From DATEPR01 sp036503065 (lineage in GTDB: Bacteria; Actinomycetota; Actinomycetes; Mycobacteriales; Pseudonocardiaceae), in the NCBI GenBank assembly GCA_036503065.1, contig DASXXM010000485.1:1-6782 (forward strand): a stretch of DNA of 6,782 bases, in the 5' to 3' direction. The translations under genes were made by a program, and so were the position numbers. The notes beneath the pieces are model-generated. The model ran no database searches. It was not told where the DNA came from and saw nothing but the letters and a program-made list of their open reading frames with translations. Numbering within the stretch: the stretch's first letter is position 1; each line of letters starts with the position of its first letter. Below, piece by piece: positions 5,792 through 6,782 of this stretch.

Positions 5792-6303
5792 TGGACCGCG
5801 GTACCTACATCGACCACGACGGCCGCCCCGCGGTGCGATTCGAGCGCACCTATCCGCACCCGGTGTCCCGGTTGTGGGCCGCCATCACCGAACCGGATGA
5901 ACTGTCGCACTGGTTCCCGTCGTCGGTCGCGATGAAGGCGGAGGTCGGCGGCACGATCGAGTTCACCGGCGACCCCAACACCGAACCGACCACGGGCACC
6001 GTGCTGGTGTTCGACCCGCCGCACCGCCTCGCGTACACGTGGGGCGGCGACGAACTCCACTTCCACCTCGCGTCCGACGGCGCGGACGGGTGCGTCCTGA
6101 CGTTGATCGACGTGCTCGAGGCCGGCAACGCGGCCGCCCGCAACGCCGCCGGTTGGTCGGTGTGCCTGGCGGAACTGGACAAGCACATCGCCGGACGGCG
6201 CGCGGACGGCCCGCACGCCGACGGCGCCGAGTCGTGGCAGTCGTGGTACGAGTCGTACCTCGCGGCTGGCCTGCCGAGCGGTGCGTGGCTGCCCGGCGAG
6301 TGA
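5791..6303 (+). CDS. SRPBCC / AHSA1-domain protein
   Basis: The product is 170 residues. The N-terminal part has the hallmark of AHSA1-like START-fold proteins: RTYPHPVSRLWAAITEPDEL followed by SHWFP (residues 19-43), then GGTIEF, a G-T-V-L-V-F-D-P-P-H-R-L strand-turn, LAYTWGGDE, and a long C-terminal helix around AGWSVCLAELDKHIAG. The fold forms a helix-grip cavity that in relatives binds small hydrophobic molecules or Hsp90 partners; the ligand here is unknown. The C-terminal tail (about residues 141-170, GPHADGAESWQSWYESY onward) extends beyond the core domain. No signal peptide or membrane segment is visible. It starts at ATG 5791, overlapping the regulator stop by one base. ArsR genes coupled to SRPBCC genes are a recurrent arrangement, and the SRPBCC product may sense or handle the compound that releases the repressor, but that is conjecture. 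Confidence 0.92.
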   Translation: MDRGTYIDHDGRPAVRFERTYPHPVSRLWAAITEPDELSHWFPSSVAMKAEVGGTIEFTGDPNTEPTTGTVLVFDPPHRLAYTWGGDELHFHLASDGADGCVLTLIDVLEAGNAAARNAAGWSVCLAELDKHIAGRRADGPHADGAESWQSWYESYLAAGLPSGAWLPGE

Positions 6304-6458
6304 TCGGAGGGAGTGCGGTCGCGCGGGCAGGGCTGGACGCGAGCGGGGGCTGCTCTTTCATCGCTGAACGAACGGGACCGGGTGATTTGCTCCCAGGTTC
6401 GGGAATCCTCACCTGATCGTGTGATCATCGCCGACAGCGCCCGCGGTTCGGTCCATCG
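6304..6458. other. Gene-free gap between convergent genes
   Basis: These 155 bases lie between two converging genes, so no promoter is expected, and I find no credible ORF or RNA gene. It holds the weak hairpin listed separately and a small perfect inverted repeat (TGATC, four-base loop, GATCA at 6414-6427). Confidence 0.6.
6381..6413. terminator. Possible weak bidirectional terminator
   Basis: GGTGA at 6381-6385 pairs with TCACC at 6409-6413. Inside it, TCCC at 6391-6394 pairs with GGGA at 6401-6404 around a six-base loop, with an unpaired internal loop between the two stems. There is no T-tract. It is much weaker than the 2832-2878 hairpin, and its main support is its place between convergent genes. 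Confidence 0.3.
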
Positions 6459-6782
6459 TCAGGCCGGCTGCCGGGAGCTCAGCCGACCGTCCAACTCGGA
6501 CTCGTCCGCGACGAACCACATGTCCTTGCCCCGGTTGGCCTCGTACACGAACGCGCGCAGCGCGGCACTGGCGGCCAGGTGCGCCGAGATGTCACCCAGG
6601 ATCGCCAACGGCAGCCGGTACGTCACGAACTTCTGGACGATCTCGCCCGCAACACCGGTCCGCAGCACGAAGAAGTCCGGGTCCAGCCGGGACACCGGCA
6701 CGACGAGCAGCTTTGCCTTGTGCGACCAGGCAAGCGTCATCAGGTCGACGGCGTCCCTGTCGTTGCGGACGAGGTCGCCGTC
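6459..6782 (-). CDS. DUF4180-domain protein, 5' partial
   Basis: The frame is open from the window edge to TGA at 6461-6459, giving 107 residues. The first ATG inside (6740) is internal: the 14 codons before it (DGDLVRNDRDAVDL) continue the family's usual N-terminal region, so the true start lies past 6782. Recognisable family features are DAVDL, DPDFFVLRTGVAGEIVQKF, YRLPLAILGD, and a C-terminal FVYEANRG followed by WFVADESELDGRL. The family is small (about 115-120 residues), cytoplasmic and of unknown function; nothing here shows a catalytic site. It converges with the SRPBCC gene across the 155-bp gap. Confidence 0.85.
   Translation of the reverse strand, partial: DGDLVRNDRDAVDLMTLAWSHKAKLLVVPVSRLDPDFFVLRTGVAGEIVQKFVTYRLPLAILGDISAHLAASAALRAFVYEANRGKDMWFVADESELDGRLSSRQPA

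Noticed and set aside
6414..6427. TGATC-N4-GATCA inverted repeat as a regulator site
   Set aside because: It is short and lies between two convergent gene ends, where no promoter is expected.

Overview
The base composition is strongly GC-rich, codons end in G or C, GTG starts are common, and start regions look leaderless. This points to an actinomycete. The protein set would suit a Pseudonocardiales-type soil genus, but that rank is an inference. I see no rRNA, tRNA, CRISPR array, transposase or phage gene.

Layout. (1) Positions 1-2829 (+) hold the 3' part of a long secreted multidomain enzyme: a discoidin-like domain, two CARDB repeats, a CBM6/35-like module and a C-terminal parallel beta-helix catalytic domain of GH87 (alpha-1,3-glucanase/mycodextranase) type. 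Its N-terminus, including any signal peptide, lies outside the window. (2) A strong hairpin at 2832-2878 separates it from a convergent gene set. (3) Positions 5421-2862 (-) read, in transcription order, as an alkaline-phosphatase-superfamily phosphodiesterase/pyrophosphatase, a glutathione-peroxidase-family thiol peroxidase and a tandem-domain GNAT acetyltransferase. Spacing is short (51 bp, then about 40 bp or less) and all share one direction, so they are probably one transcription unit. (4) A 52-bp divergent intergenic region (5422-5473) carries promoter-like elements for both directions and two small dyads. (5) Positions 5474-6303 (+) hold an ArsR-family regulator whose stop overlaps the start of an SRPBCC/AHSA1-domain gene. 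(6) After a 155-bp gap without a gene comes the 3' part of a DUF4180 gene on the minus strand, cut by the window edge.

How they may work together. The glucanase is probably an independent secreted enzyme acting on alpha-1,3-glucan of fungal walls or of biofilms. The ArsR-SRPBCC pair is a widespread arrangement in which a small winged-helix repressor controls its own expression. Here its likely operator also overlaps the promoter-like element of the divergent phosphodiesterase gene, so the three-gene minus-strand set may belong to the same switch. That regulatory link is inferred from promoter geometry only.

No obviously new multi-gene system is visible. The most informative non-coding feature is the compact divergent control region, in which both genes appear to start translation at the first base of their transcripts.
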